In this document: in pieces, positions 54,714-64,000 of the stretch
Numbering within the stretch: the first letter of the stretch is position 1
Layout of the letters: each line of letters opens with the position of its first letter
From: Cytobacillus firmus
Lineage (GTDB): Bacteria > Bacillota > Bacilli > Bacillales > Cytobacillaceae
DNA length: 64,000 nucleotides
Direction: 5' to 3'
Assembly: GCF_023612095.1 (NCBI RefSeq)
Contig: NZ_CP086235.1
Coordinates: 1,571,001-1,635,000, forward strand
Program-made: the position numbers and the translations under genes
The notes under the pieces: model-generated
The model's input: the letters and a program-made list of their open reading frames with translations, nothing else
Told to the model about the DNA's origin: nothing
The model's database searches: none

Positions 54714-54755
54714 ATGTTTTTGGCTACATATTAAGTTACTCCGCTCACTGCATGA

Positions 54756-55664
54756 TTAATCCCATTCGTAAGGTGTCTCCTGGTATACATAGTAGTTCAG
54801 CCAGTTGGAAAACATTAAATGGGCATGTGACCGCCAGATATTATGAGGTCTTCTGCCGGGGTCATCATTCGGAAAGTAGTGTTTTGGCACGGGAACCTGC
54901 AGACCTCTGCTTCTGTCTCTGGTGTATTCTTCTGCGAGTGTGCCAGCTTCATATTCGAGGTGGCCAGTTACCATGATTTGTCTGCCGCCGTTTGCGCTCA
55001 TGATGAAAGGACCCGCCTCCTCAGAAGAGGACAGAAGCTTCACTTCCGGGTGTTTCAGCAGCTGCTCTTTATAAACATCTGTATTTCGTGAATGCGGAGC
55101 AAAATAGATATCGTCAAAGCCTCTCAGCAATTTTTCGCTTCTGTCATGAACTTCATGAAGATAAACACCGGAGCATTTCTCAGGCAGCTCATATTTTCCG
55201 ATCCCAAAGTGATAGAATAACGCTGCCTGTGCTCCCCAGCATATATGCAGGGTGGAGGTAACATTTGTTTTTGTCCACTCCATGATTACGGTTAGCTCCT
55301 CCCAATAGTCAACCTCTTTAAAGTCAAGAAGCTCTACAGGAGCCCCAGTAATAATCATCCCGTCAAATTTTCTTTTTTGAACCTGCTCAAACGTAGTATA
55401 GAATTGTTCGAGATGCAGGGGACTGGTATTTTTTGATTGATGAGTGGCAGTTTTTAAAAATGAGATGTTTACCTGTAAAGGGGTATTTCCAAGAAGTCTT
55501 AAAAGATGGGCTTCCGTTTTTTCTTTCTCAGGCATCAAATTCAGGATGAGGATATTTAATGGGCGAATATCCTGTTGTTTGGCACGGTCCTCATCCATGA
55601 TAAATATATTTTCTTCCTCTAAAATCTCCCTGGCAGGAAGCAGCTTAGGAATTTTTATCGGCAA
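54756..55664 (-). CDS. metA: Homoserine O-acetyltransferase (MetA family)
   Basis: A 302-residue MetA-family enzyme for the first step of methionine synthesis. From the TTG start at 55664 ([20 protein letters not shown]) the nucleophile is C142 ([16 protein letters not shown]), and the later His-Glu pair is in [12 protein letters not shown]. Residue 111 is Glu (GAPVELLDF). In studied MetA enzymes Glu111 goes with acetyl-CoA and Gly111 with succinyl-CoA, so acetyl transfer is predicted. The frame is open from 55718, but agggagatg places the start at TTG 55664, and the numbering supports this. No SAM riboswitch or T-box was seen upstream. Confidence 0.9.
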   Translation of the reverse strand: MPIKIPKLLPAREILEEENIFIMDEDRAKQQDIRPLNILILNLMPEKEKTEAHLLRLLGNTPLQVNISFLKTATHQSKNTSPLHLEQFYTTFEQVQKRKFDGMIITGAPVELLDFKEVDYWEELTVIMEWTKTNVTSTLHICWGAQAALFYHFGIGKYELPEKCSGVYLHEVHDRSEKLLRGFDDIYFAPHSRNTDVYKEQLLKHPEVKLLSSSEEAGPFIMSANGGRQIMVTGHLEYEAGTLAEEYTRDRSRGLQVPVPKHYFPNDDPGRRPHNIWRSHAHLMFSNWLNYYVYQETPYEWD

Positions 55665-55844
55665 GTGATCATCTCCCTGTACAAAAATTGAATTAAACTT
55701 ATTATAAAGACGATTCAAAATTGTATCAATGCTTTACTGTGTGAAAATGCGAAAATATCAAAAGTAATTGGCAATATTTCTTTTCAGTGATGGTACAATA
55801 TAGCTGTAAGGTACCTATACATATTGGATTCTGGGGGAATAAAA

Positions 55845-57533
55845 ATGAATGTGAAACCGATCGTGAAATCAGACATTGAAATTGCTCAGGCATCAGAAAT
55901 GAAGCCTATTACGGAAATAGCTGAAAAACTAGGGCTCATTGAGGATGATTTGGAGCTATTTGGCAAGTATAAAGCAAAAATATCCGCAGCTGCCTTAAAG
56001 AAATTAAGTACGAATGACAGCGGTAAAATAATTCTAGTCACTTCCATTAATCCAACACCTGCAGGTGAAGGGAAGTCCACGGTAACAGTCGGACTTGCCG
56101 ATGCTTTTAACAGGCTTGGCAAAAAGGCTATGGTCGCAATGCGGGAACCTTCCCTGGGGCCGACAATGGGAATTAAAGGCGGTGCAACAGGCGGGGGATA
56201 TTCACAGGTTCTGCCGATGGAAGACATCAATCTGCATTTTACCGGCGATCTTCACGCTATTACAACAGCCAATAATGCCCTGGCTGCCCTGATTGATAAT
56301 CACCTTCAGCAGGGAAATCTGTTGAATATTGACCAGAGAAGAATTGTCTGGAAGCGTGCTCTGGATTTGAACGACCGTGCATTGAGAAAAATCGTGATTG
56401 GCCTGGGAGGGCCGTTACAAGGTGTCCCAAGGGAGGATGGCTTTGATATTACTGTGGCTTCAGAAATTATGGCCGTTTTATGCCTTGCATCCGATCTGCA
56501 GAATCTGAAGGAAAGACTGGGGAAAATGGTTATAGCCTACAATTATGATAAACAGCCCGTAACAGTGAGCGATCTTGGAGTGGAAGGCGCTCTTACTCTC
56601 CTGCTTAAAGAAGCAGTCAAACCTAATCTGGTCCAGACTATAGAACATACACCTGCATTGGTTCATGGCGGCCCGTTTGCCAATATTGCTCATGGCTGCA
56701 ACAGTGTGATTGCAACATCCGCAGCATCGAAGCTCGCTGATTATGTAGTGACAGAAGCCGGTTTTGGTGCGGACCTTGGCGCTGAGAAGTTTCTGAATAT
56801 TAAAGCCAGAAACGAAGGCATTGATCCTGAAGCAGTGGTTATTGTCGCTACGATCCGTGCTTTAAAAATGCATGGAGGCTTGTCAAAGGCTGAATTGGGC
56901 AGGGAAGATACTGAAGCACTTACTAAAGGCTTTGCTAATTTAAGAAAGCATGTTGAGACAGTTGAAAGCTTTGGGCTTCCGTATGTAGTAGCCATTAACC
57001 GGTTTATTTCAGATAGCGAGAATGAAATTGCAACCCTTACAGAGCTTTGCGGTGAGGCAGGTATGCCAGTAGCCCTTACAGAGGTTTGGGAAAAAGGCGG
57101 GCAGGGCGGAATTGAGCTCGCAGAGAAGCTGCTGGAAATTTTGGACCAAAAAGCAGCGAAGTTCAATCATCTTTATGATTTATCACTGCCTCTTGAAGAG
57201 AAAATTCTAACAGTGGCTCAGAAGGTTTATGGAGCTGAGAATGTTGAATACTCAACCAAAGCCAAAAAGCAGCTAAAAGACTTTGAAAGCTTTGGCTGGG
57301 GTGTCCTGCCGGTTTGTATGGCTAAAACACAATATTCTTTATCTGATGATCCTTCAAAACTGGGAAGGCCATCAGATTTTACCATTACAATACGTGAGCT
57401 GAAGCCATCGATTGGTGCAGGATTCATTGTTGCACTCACCGGAGATGTGATGACTATGCCGGGCTTGCCCAAAGCCCCTTCTGCCATGAACATGGATGTA
57501 GATGAAGATGGAAATGCAGTCGGCCTATTTTAA
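55845..57533 (+). CDS. fhs: Formate-tetrahydrofolate ligase
   Basis: A 562-residue enzyme that makes 10-formyl-THF from formate, THF and ATP. The P-loop is TPAGEGKST (71-79). Other family signatures are [20 protein letters not shown], the [20 protein letters not shown] segment, [40 protein letters not shown] and the C-terminal [23 protein letters not shown] 55845 follows ctggggga; seven earlier codons in frame lack a site. An unknown protein gene follows after 11 bases. Confidence 0.97.
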   Translation: MNVKPIVKSDIEIAQASEMKPITEIAEKLGLIEDDLELFGKYKAKISAAALKKLSTNDSGKIILVTSINPTPAGEGKSTVTVGLADAFNRLGKKAMVAMREPSLGPTMGIKGGATGGGYSQVLPMEDINLHFTGDLHAITTANNALAALIDNHLQQGNLLNIDQRRIVWKRALDLNDRALRKIVIGLGGPLQGVPREDGFDITVASEIMAVLCLASDLQNLKERLGKMVIAYNYDKQPVTVSDLGVEGALTLLLKEAVKPNLVQTIEHTPALVHGGPFANIAHGCNSVIATSAASKLADYVVTEAGFGADLGAEKFLNIKARNEGIDPEAVVIVATIRALKMHGGLSKAELGREDTEALTKGFANLRKHVETVESFGLPYVVAINRFISDSENEIATLTELCGEAGMPVALTEVWEKGGQGGIELAEKLLEILDQKAAKFNHLYDLSLPLEEKILTVAQKVYGAENVEYSTKAKKQLKDFESFGWGVLPVCMAKTQYSLSDDPSKLGRPSDFTITIRELKPSIGAGFIVALTGDVMTMPGLPKAPSAMNMDVDEDGNAVGLF

Positions 57534-57544
57534 GGGGGATAACC

Positions 57545-58075
57545 ATGTTTGATCCAACGGCCTTTGAAAATATGAAGGTTGTAATGGAAGGCGGATTTTA
57601 TGACCGGGATCTGGACGGAGAAATAAGAATAGTTGACCGGAATGATATGATAAACTCAGCGAAAATGTGCCGCAGATATGACATTACATTCACAGATTAT
57701 GCTGAAGACATGGCGGAGATTTACTGTATCTTTATAATGGAGGCGGGACTTGATAATCTTGCAGCTGAGCTATTGCCTCAACGGAAAACTGAAATGCTGG
57801 CCGGATGCCGGATTTCTGTGATTTTTAAAATTAGGCATCAAATGGAACACAATAAATTTAAGGAAATCCGAGAAGTCCTGGAGAAAATATGGGGCAGCGG
57901 ACGGAATATCGAACAGACTGTGAAATACAGCCCTGAAAATAGCCAGGGGCTGGCTGAAACCGAAACCATCATTACCTTTAACCGCCTTGTCAAGGAAGAG
58001 CAGATAGATGACCTGAATGAAATGATCAATTATATGACTGCTTCTATGGATTCTTTGAGAAAAATTCAATATTAA
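57545..58075 (+). CDS. Hypothetical protein linked to fhs (176 residues)
   Basis: MFDPTAFENMKVVMEGGFYD, then RDLDGEIRIVDRNDMINSAK, EIYCIFIMEAGLDNLAAELL and a helical end (EEQIDDLNEMINYMTASMDS). It mixes strands and helices and is acidic, with no membrane segment and no obvious motif. aaggggg precedes the ATG, 11 bases after fhs, so both share a transcript that ends at the following terminator. I do not know the family. Confidence 0.75.
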   Translation: MFDPTAFENMKVVMEGGFYDRDLDGEIRIVDRNDMINSAKMCRRYDITFTDYAEDMAEIYCIFIMEAGLDNLAAELLPQRKTEMLAGCRISVIFKIRHQMEHNKFKEIREVLEKIWGSGRNIEQTVKYSPENSQGLAETETIITFNRLVKEEQIDDLNEMINYMTASMDSLRKIQY

Positions 58076-58082
58076 CAAATAC

Positions 58083-58116
58083 GCGCCTTGCCAGTGGAAG
58101 CAAGGCGTTTTTTTTG
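58083..58116 (+). terminator. Terminator of the fhs transcript
   Basis: CGCCTTGC…GCAAGGCG with an 8-base loop, followed by nine T residues. Confidence 0.9.
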
Positions 58117-58228
58117 TATGAAATTTTTACGGAAAATTCAAAATTATATTTACAATCCGAAACTCTGATAATACGATTAAGAAGGAATGGAAAAACATTC
58201 CGAATACAATCAAAAGGAGGAGAGGCAA

Positions 58229-58288
58229 ATGATTAAGGAAACCATTGCGAAAAAAGAATTGGAGAAGGGTAGACAAGACGTAACCTAG
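58229..58288 (+). CDS. 19-residue peptide before the GNAT fusion gene
   Basis: MIKETIAKKELEKGRQDVT with a stop. The strong site aaaggaggag lies 5 bases before the ATG. The next gene starts 16 bases after the stop with its own site (tcaggagg). The peptide is charged and helical. It could be a leader peptide tuning the next gene, or a chance frame with an unusually good site. Confidence 0.4.
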   Translation: MIKETIAKKELEKGRQDVT

Positions 58289-58304
58289 TCAGGAGGACAA
58301 AGGA

Positions 58305-61300
58305 ATGATTCGGAGTACAGACAAATTTATCATTACTGAGTATCATGAGGGCTTTGCAGCAGGAATCGCAAAAATGTGGAACTTAAGCAGAGACAGCTGG
58401 GGCGGAGATACCAGTGTAATGACTGAAGAGCAAGTGAAAACGCAGGAAGCGAATAACGGCAATATTACGTTATACTTAGCCCTTGATGGTGAAGAGGTCG
58501 TAGGCTATTGCGGGCTATCGGAATATAAAGAGGATACGGGTTCCCTGTATATCCCTCTTTTAAATGTAAGACCGGATTACCATGGGCGGAAAATCGGAAA
58601 GATGCTTGTGCAAAAAGCGCTGCAAAAGACTATGGAATTGGGCTGGCCGCGCCTGGATTTATATACATGGCCAGGAAACGTGAAAGCTGTCCCGCTTTAC
58701 AAAAAATGCGGTTTCTTTTGGGAAGACAGGGATGATACAACCCATTTAATGAACTTTATTCCCGCTGTTCACCAGACACAGCTTTTAAAACCGGTTCTGG
58801 AGAAGCTTGATTGGTATGACAGCAGCCTGAGAAATATCGATGTGAAGCCGGATGGAATCAAAGAAAATGGATTTACATTTTACGAGTATAAATGGCAAAG
58901 CGGGGAAGTCTCTGCAAGAGCCAGAATTGAAAGAACCGGCAGGGGAATCAGCTTAATTGAAACTAATGAGTATCTTATAGAACTATGCATGGCCCATCAT
59001 GAAGTTATTGAAAATCAAGTTCAAACTTTTCAGCTCAACCTTGTAAATAAAACAGGAAACCTCGCTTCGTTTAAAGCTGAAGCGAATAATCAGGGAAGGG
59101 TCGAATCAGTGTTTGAGCATGAGTTGACAGCTGAGAACAACGCTGTAATGACCGGAACATTTATTGTGCATGAAGGGGAAGAGCCCAGTGTCTGGAAAAC
59201 TCATCCTTCATTGGAGGTAAAGGTTTGGGTAAATGGAGAGGAATGTGAACTGCGCCTTGGACTTCTTCCGAAGCAGCCTGCCAAAATAACAGGCGCTTCC
59301 AAAGGAAATCTCAGTTTTTTGAATCAGGAAGCAGAATTGGAAATGGAAGTAGAAAACAACCTGGAGGAGGAGGCAGTATTTCACCTTTCTTTCCCTGAAA
59401 GTGATTTAGTTGAATTAGAAAAGCGGGAGTATCGAATACAGCTCCATAAAAAAGAACGTAAGCTGCTAAAGGTGCCTTTTACCGTGAAAAACCATGGCTT
59501 TTATCAGCCGGAAATGTCGATATCGGCATTAAAGAAGAATGGGGAAGAACTCTCTTTTACTTGCAGCCCGGTGGGCATTCCACTTAAAAGCTTTGGTCAG
59601 AAGTTCGGAGGAGAGTCCAGGGATTACTGGCATATATGCAATGGGATCTGCCAGGTGAATATCCGGAAAATGGATTATAAAATAACAGCCGGCAGAAACG
59701 AAAATGTTAACCAGCCTTTTTCGTTTTTTGTTCCTAAGCTGGGCAAGCCTTATTCTACTGAATTTTCAAAGGCCAAGCCTCTGGAAGCAGAGTGGTTCAC
59801 AGATGATACGGCCATTACCTTCAAATTGGTTTTCAAGTCTGAAGCTTTTCCGGGAATTCTTGTAGCCTTGTATACCTCCCTTTATGGTGAAGGCCTTGTG
59901 AAAATTTGGTCTGAACTGACAAATGAAGGGGATAAAAAATATGAAAACCTGTTTTTGAGCCAGCCGTTATTTCATGAGATGCAGCAGCCATATTTTCCAC
60001 TCGAGAATGAAGTAATAGAGTTTTCAGATGTAAAAGAATTAGGGTTCATGGAAATATCAGGTGAAAGCATAACTGAAAATTGGTATTTCGCGAATCATAA
60101 TGGAGAGCCGATTGGATTCTGCTGGCCTAAAAGTGCGAAGTCCAATCCGGATGGGTGGCAATTTTATTATCAGCAGGAGACTGGCTGTCTTGCACCGGGA
60201 GATCAGAAGATATTGGCCCCTGGCTATTTATCCATAGGAGCCTTCCGGACATGGGAAGAAATGCAGCAATTTGCAGGTGTGACTGCTGAACCTGAAAAAA
60301 TAGTAAAGAATGAAAAAGCGCTAGTTATCAATAGGGGAAATCCAGTTTTAAAGGACCAGGAAACAGCGGAGTTTACTCTTAAAACCCTTCGTTCGAGTTA
60401 TCTGAACGGCACTATAGATGTTTATTTAAATGAAGATAAAAAACTATCCGCAACTTTCAGCCAGGAACAGGAACTAAAGGAATATAGAGCGAATTTCCCT
60501 ATTGAAGGCATAAAACCCTTATCTCTTGTGAAAGCCGAGATGACACTTGACAGTGGTAAGACGCATGCAAATGATTTGCTGCTGATGCCCAGGGGTAAAA
60601 TCCGTATATTAACAGAAAAGCAGAGCGGGAAGACTGTTTATACATTGGATAACGGCATTATTAGCTTAAAAGCCGCACCGGAATTTTATCCTGGATTATT
60701 CTCCTTTTCATATAAAGGAAATGAATGGCTGGATTCCTCTTTTCCTGAACCCGTTGCCAAGGGATGGTGGAATCCGTGGGCTGGCGGCATGAAAACGGTT
60801 CCTTCGCAAATGAGTGTGTTTTCGCTTTTGAAGGAGAAATCTTCTGCTGAATTTCTGAATGTTAAAGATTCGTATGAAAACGAATGGTCTGTATTGGCCA
60901 TTCATACGAAAGCTGTCCTTCACTCCATCTGGAAAGGACTTGATTATACACAGTATTTCGCTTTATTGCCGGGAGTGCCTATCCTAGCCCATTGGGTAGA
61001 AGTGAACAATGCAGGAGGAAAGTATCTGTTTAATGAAAAATGGATCACAGATATCTTTTTATCCGGAGGCTCATTAAAGGATCTTACTCTTACACTAAAT
61101 GACAAAGATGCGGAATCAGCCTATCAGGTCGGAGTTGAGGAGCAATCTTTTGTGGATTATAATGTATCCCGTATCAGCAGCTCCCTCTCTTCTGAAAAAA
61201 TGTATGTAATGAAAAGTAAAGATACTGATTTCCTGAGGGCATATATGAATAAAGAAGCCTTCGAAGTTTTTTCCGAAAGGAAGGCGGGCTCATTGGCCAA

Positions 61301-61379
61301 ACCGGGATTTATCGCATTTGATGAAAGAAGCTTCGATGGCCGATTACTTAATAAACTGCATTATTTGGAATTCCGTTAA
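58305..61379 (+). CDS. GNAT acetyltransferase fused to a large beta-rich region (1024 residues)
   Basis: Residues 1-155 are a GNAT acetyltransferase: MWNLSRDSWGGDTS, YCGLSEYKEDTGSLYIPLLN, then NVRPDYHGRKIGKMLV with the acetyl-CoA loop R95-K-I-G98, and VPLYKKCGFFWEDRDDTTHL. The remaining 870 residues are mainly beta strands with Ig-like stretches (for example NQEAELEMEVENNLEEEAVF near 345). The last third (TVYTLDNGIISLKAAPEFYP, then WWNPWAGGMKTVPS and YTQYFALLPGVPILAHWVEV) resembles mutarotase-like sugar-binding domains. No signal peptide, so it is intracellular. An amidohydrolase gene follows after 10 bases. The substrate is unknown. Confidence 0.8.
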   Translation: MIRSTDKFIITEYHEGFAAGIAKMWNLSRDSWGGDTSVMTEEQVKTQEANNGNITLYLALDGEEVVGYCGLSEYKEDTGSLYIPLLNVRPDYHGRKIGKMLVQKALQKTMELGWPRLDLYTWPGNVKAVPLYKKCGFFWEDRDDTTHLMNFIPAVHQTQLLKPVLEKLDWYDSSLRNIDVKPDGIKENGFTFYEYKWQSGEVSARARIERTGRGISLIETNEYLIELCMAHHEVIENQVQTFQLNLVNKTGNLASFKAEANNQGRVESVFEHELTAENNAVMTGTFIVHEGEEPSVWKTHPSLEVKVWVNGEECELRLGLLPKQPAKITGASKGNLSFLNQEAELEMEVENNLEEEAVFHLSFPESDLVELEKREYRIQLHKKERKLLKVPFTVKNHGFYQPEMSISALKKNGEELSFTCSPVGIPLKSFGQKFGGESRDYWHICNGICQVNIRKMDYKITAGRNENVNQPFSFFVPKLGKPYSTEFSKAKPLEAEWFTDDTAITFKLVFKSEAFPGILVALYTSLYGEGLVKIWSELTNEGDKKYENLFLSQPLFHEMQQPYFPLENEVIEFSDVKELGFMEISGESITENWYFANHNGEPIGFCWPKSAKSNPDGWQFYYQQETGCLAPGDQKILAPGYLSIGAFRTWEEMQQFAGVTAEPEKIVKNEKALVINRGNPVLKDQETAEFTLKTLRSSYLNGTIDVYLNEDKKLSATFSQEQELKEYRANFPIEGIKPLSLVKAEMTLDSGKTHANDLLLMPRGKIRILTEKQSGKTVYTLDNGIISLKAAPEFYPGLFSFSYKGNEWLDSSFPEPVAKGWWNPWAGGMKTVPSQMSVFSLLKEKSSAEFLNVKDSYENEWSVLAIHTKAVLHSIWKGLDYTQYFALLPGVPILAHWVEVNNAGGKYLFNEKWITDIFLSGGSLKDLTLTLNDKDAESAYQVGVEEQSFVDYNVSRISSSLSSEKMYVMKSKDTDFLRAYMNKEAFEVFSERKAGSLAKPGFIAFDERSFDGRLLNKLHYLEFR

Positions 61380-61389
61380 AGGAGAAATT

Positions 61390-62244
61390 ATGAAAGTCAT
61401 AGATGCACATATTCATTTTTCTGATATAAAATCATTTCATCATACTGCCGAGAAACTCTCATTTGTAGATTATTCATATAATGGACACCAGAAGGAGTTC
61501 CAAAATGCCAATGTAGTTCTGAGCATCGCCATGGGACTTACAGAAACAGACAAGATGGGCTTTCCGGATTATGAAGCAAGAACACCGATGGGGATTGATC
61601 TGGAAGACAAGATGCCGGCTAATATTGTTTACTGTGCCGGCATCAATCCATATGATCTCAATGAAGACGCTTTAGAAAGGCTCGAAGAAGATCTGCAAAA
61701 GCCTGCTGTTGTGGGTATTAAAATTTATCTTGGGTATTATCCTTTCTACGCCTATGATGAAGTATACGAACCTGTGTATGCACTCGCTGAAAAATATAGA
61801 GTGCCTGTTGTATTTCATACAGGCGATACTTATTCGGAAAGGGGATTGCTTAAGTATTCTCATCCCCTGGCTATTGACGAAGTTGCAGTTAAACACCGGA
61901 ATATCAATTTCATGATGGCTCATTTTGGAGATCCATGGACGCTGACCGGAGCAGAAATCATATATAAAAATCCGAATGTCTTTGCCGATCTTTCAGGCCT
62001 TATTGTGGGAACAGAAAAAGAATTGAAGAAGCACAGTGAAGGAAGATTTTTGGACCATCTTAGGCATGCTTTAGTGTTCGCGGATTCTTACGATAAATTG
62101 CTTTTTGGAACCGATTGGCCACTTGCGCCTGTAGGCCCTTATATCGAATTTATAAAAGAGCTCATCCCTGGAGAGCATCATGAGGATGTTTTCTATAATA
62201 CCGCTATAAAGGTTTTTCCTAAAATCAAGTCTTTTCTGCCATAG
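61390..62244 (+). CDS. Amidohydrolase family protein (TIM barrel)
   Basis: A 284-residue metal-dependent hydrolase of the amidohydrolase_2 type. Metal ligands are in MKVIDAHIHFSDIKSFHHTA (H-x-H), VVGIKIYLGYYPFY, RVPVVFHTGDTY (His), INFMMAHFGDPW (His) and KLLFGTDWPLAPVG (Asp). Such enzymes hydrolyse or decarboxylate small rings or amides. ggag lies before the ATG, 10 bases after the GNAT fusion gene, so they are probably one operon and may act on one compound (inference). Confidence 0.85.
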   Translation: MKVIDAHIHFSDIKSFHHTAEKLSFVDYSYNGHQKEFQNANVVLSIAMGLTETDKMGFPDYEARTPMGIDLEDKMPANIVYCAGINPYDLNEDALERLEEDLQKPAVVGIKIYLGYYPFYAYDEVYEPVYALAEKYRVPVVFHTGDTYSERGLLKYSHPLAIDEVAVKHRNINFMMAHFGDPWTLTGAEIIYKNPNVFADLSGLIVGTEKELKKHSEGRFLDHLRHALVFADSYDKLLFGTDWPLAPVGPYIEFIKELIPGEHHEDVFYNTAIKVFPKIKSFLP

Positions 62245-62249
62245 AACCA

Positions 62250-62284
62250 GGGGGCTGGGAGAGAAATCTTTCAATTCCAGCCCT
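62250..62284 (+). terminator. Possible terminator after the amidohydrolase gene
   Basis: GGGCTGGGA…TTCCAGCCC forms a good stem with a long loop, but the T tract is poor. Confidence 0.4.
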
Positions 62285-62342
62285 TCAAATAGTCTTATTT
62301 ACATACATTTACGTATAAATATCATAAAAGGGGGCATCTTTA

Positions 62343-63191
62343 ATGGTTAAAATTGCATGGGTAACAGACAGCACGGCTTTTTTAAATAATGAGTTAAGAA
62401 ACCACCCTGACCTGTACCAGATACCGATGACTATCATTATGGATGGCAGAGAATATACAGATGGTGTTGATTTAACACCTGAAGAACTTTATGCGAGGTT
62501 AAAAACCCTGGATACCCCGGCTAAAACTTCCCAGCCATCCATCGGCGCTTTCAGGGATTTATACGAAAATCTGCAGAAGGATTATGACTGTATCATCGCT
62601 GTGCTTGTATCGGCAAAGCTCAGCGGTACTGTTTCTTCCAGTGAACAGGCTGCCCAGCTGGTTGATATCCCGGTATACAGCCTGGACTCCAAGATATTAT
62701 CATATCCTTTAACAAGATTAATCCTCAAAGGGATGGAACTGGCAGAGGCAGGACTGGACAGTAAGGACATTATCAGCGAGCTTGAGATGCTCCGTGATAC
62801 GGGTGAAACATATGTCCTCATTGGCAGTCTTGAACAGCTCCATAGAAGCGGCAGGATGTCCGGGGTTCAATTCTTTTTAGGAAGCATGCTTAATGTAAAG
62901 CCGATTATTTCAGTTCATGATGGAGAATTAAGTGTCAGGGAGAAGGCCAGGAGCGAGAGAAAGGCGAAAGATAAAATTGTGAAGCTTTTGAGGAGCGCTC
63001 ATCAAAGAAACCCGCTGAAGGAAGTATTCATCCTGTACGGTTTGCATCCCGAAGAAGCGGAGATATGGAAGAATGAACTCCAGGAAGAATTTTCGGGAGT
63101 TGAATTTGGATGCTACTCCTTAGGAGCCACCATTGGCGTCCACGCAGGAGAGCATACACTCGGCATCAGCTGGCTGAATGGCCTGGAATAA
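62343..63191 (+). CDS. DegV-family fatty-acid-binding protein
   Basis: A 282-residue protein with the DegV two-domain pattern: KIAWVTDSTAFLNNELRNHP at the start, then PAKTSQPSIGAFRDLYENLQ (the TSQPS loop that binds a fatty-acid head group), ISAKLSGT-like VSAKLSGTVSSSEQAAQ, and LGSMLNVKPIISVHDGELSV. Some DegV (FakB) proteins present fatty acids to the kinase FakA. aaggggg precedes the ATG. It has its own terminator. Confidence 0.92.
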   Translation: MVKIAWVTDSTAFLNNELRNHPDLYQIPMTIIMDGREYTDGVDLTPEELYARLKTLDTPAKTSQPSIGAFRDLYENLQKDYDCIIAVLVSAKLSGTVSSSEQAAQLVDIPVYSLDSKILSYPLTRLILKGMELAEAGLDSKDIISELEMLRDTGETYVLIGSLEQLHRSGRMSGVQFFLGSMLNVKPIISVHDGELSVREKARSERKAKDKIVKLLRSAHQRNPLKEVFILYGLHPEEAEIWKNELQEEFSGVEFGCYSLGATIGVHAGEHTLGISWLNGLE

Positions 63192-63206
63192 ATTAATATA
63201 AGCTCT

Positions 63207-63246
63207 GGTGCAGGAAATCAAATACTGGTTTTCTGCACTTTTTTAT
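63207..63246 (+). terminator. Terminator after the DegV gene
   Basis: GTGCAGGAAA…TTTTCTGCAC with an 11-base loop, followed by T residues. Confidence 0.8.
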
Positions 63247-63336
63247 TTTTATATATCCGTAGGGTATGACCTTGCCATCGTTTCTTTTTAGTACTAATGT
63301 TAAAATGGACAGTGGAGTTTGAAAGCGGGTGAAATA

Positions 63337-63984
63337 ATGAAAGAAAATATTATACATATAACTGAAAAATTTGTCCGGGATACACTCGGAGATGATTCAA
63401 CCGGGCATGACTGGCATCATATTGAGCGGGTTCGAAAAAACGCCCTTTACATAGCGGAAAAGGAACAAAAAGGAGATCCTTTCTTAATTGAAATGGCAGC
63501 CTTGCTTCATGATATATCTGATGCAAAGCTGAACATTTCCGTGGAAGCAGGGGACAGGAAACTGTCTGACTTTCTGCAGGAACTCGAAATCACAGAGGAA
63601 GCATCCAGCTCCATTAAGGCAATTATTGATTCAGTTTCCTTTAAAGGCGGCCATAACACCAGGATCTTAAGCGCAGAAGCCCAAATTGTCCAGGATGCGG
63701 ACAGATTGGATGCAATCGGTGCCGTGGGAATTGCGAGAGCATTTGCCTACGGAGGCAAAAAAGGACAGCTGATTTATGATCCTGCCCTTGATATCAGAGA
63801 GGAAATGACTGAAGATGAATACCGGAATGGCAGGTCGTCATCCATCAATCACTTTTACGAAAAGCTTTTGAAGCTGAAAGATCTGCTGAATACTGACACT
63901 GCTACGGAATTGGCAGAAGAGCGGCACGAGCTAATGGAGCAGTTTCTGCATCAATTTTTTAAAGAATGGAATGGTCAAGCATGA
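63337..63984 (+). CDS. HD-domain phosphohydrolase
   Basis: A 215-residue HD-superfamily protein. Metal ligands are in HDWHHIERVRKNALYIA (first His), AALLHDISDAK (His-Asp) and VQDADRLDAIGAVGIARAFA (last Asp), the YedJ-like arrangement. A conserved FKGGHN lies between. Such enzymes remove phosphate from nucleotides or similar compounds; the substrate is not known. TTG 63319 is in frame, but gcgggtga fits the ATG six codons later. The gene is complete, ending 17 bases before the window end. Confidence 0.88.
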   Translation: MKENIIHITEKFVRDTLGDDSTGHDWHHIERVRKNALYIAEKEQKGDPFLIEMAALLHDISDAKLNISVEAGDRKLSDFLQELEITEEASSSIKAIIDSVSFKGGHNTRILSAEAQIVQDADRLDAIGAVGIARAFAYGGKKGQLIYDPALDIREEMTEDEYRNGRSSSINHFYEKLLKLKDLLNTDTATELAEERHELMEQFLHQFFKEWNGQA

Positions 63985-64000
63985 AGATGATTTCTGTGGA

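Noticed and set aside
54720..55824. SAM riboswitch or T-box before metA
   Set aside because: The 160 bases between metA and fhs contain neither the S-box core nor a T-box sequence.

Overview
The window is about 64 kb of low-GC Firmicute chromosome and almost certainly comes from a spore-forming member of the Bacillaceae. This rests on gene content and order: the yppC-yppE-yppF-yppG block, sspM and sspL, cotD, yprA-yprB (mrfA-mrfB), ypsA-gpsB-rnpB (type B RNase P RNA), ypsC, ypvA, ypwA, xpt-pbuX behind a guanine riboswitch, bpsA-bpsB, dynA, ypcP-sspL, ypdP, ypdQ, ypeP, ypeQ, cspD, mntR and metA all match the Bacillus subtilis ypp-ypb neighbourhood. The genus is my inference; a Cytobacillus- or Mesobacillus-like organism would fit.

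Layout. 1-2.7 kb: spore and unknown small genes of the ypp cluster. 2.9-9.4 kb: an insertion relative to B. subtilis with two pairs of Opp-type ABC permeases that lack an ATPase or binding protein, one fused to an M1-type metallopeptidase, plus Hsp20 and a Crp/Fnr regulator. 9.6-19.5 kb: DNA repair helicase/exonuclease, CotD, YpsA, GpsB, RNase P RNA, a THUMP methyltransferase and the DinG-like YpvA. 19.5-23.4 kb (minus strand): a DUF2249, NnrS-like and DUF59 operon behind an Fnr-like site, then an MFS transporter and a zinc-ribbon microprotein. 23.5-28.4 kb: carboxypeptidase, a DMT exporter and a three-subunit ba3-type oxidase behind a near-perfect Fnr-like box. 28.7-33.3 kb: purine salvage, alkylpyrone synthesis and a Fur-box-controlled 30-residue microprotein. 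33.6-46.1 kb: dynamin-like DynA, sulfurtransferase, exonuclease, RNase H-like proteins, queuosine-precursor transport with a preQ1-I riboswitch, a 52-bp tandem repeat and an orphan highly folded element that may be an IS110-type end. 46.4-55.7 kb: secreted pullulanase, topoisomerase III, MntR, a methyltransferase, an AIM24 protein and MetA. 55.8-64 kb: formate-THF ligase, a 1024-residue GNAT fusion with an amidohydrolase, DegV and an HD hydrolase.

The low-oxygen elements may work together. The window encodes one Crp/Fnr regulator, and both respiratory or NO-related operons (20-21.5 kb and 26-28.4 kb) carry matching palindromes upstream. That connection is inferred.

Nine genes are split by apparent frameshifts (yppC, the Crp/Fnr gene, one permease, the MFS transporter, the DUF212 protein, pulA, topB, the methyltransferase and the AIM24 gene). 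Eight are explained by one missing base, mostly in a homopolymer. This looks much more like sequencing error than gene decay, so I list each as one gene spanning both pieces. No tRNA genes, CRISPR arrays, prophage or intact transposase were seen.
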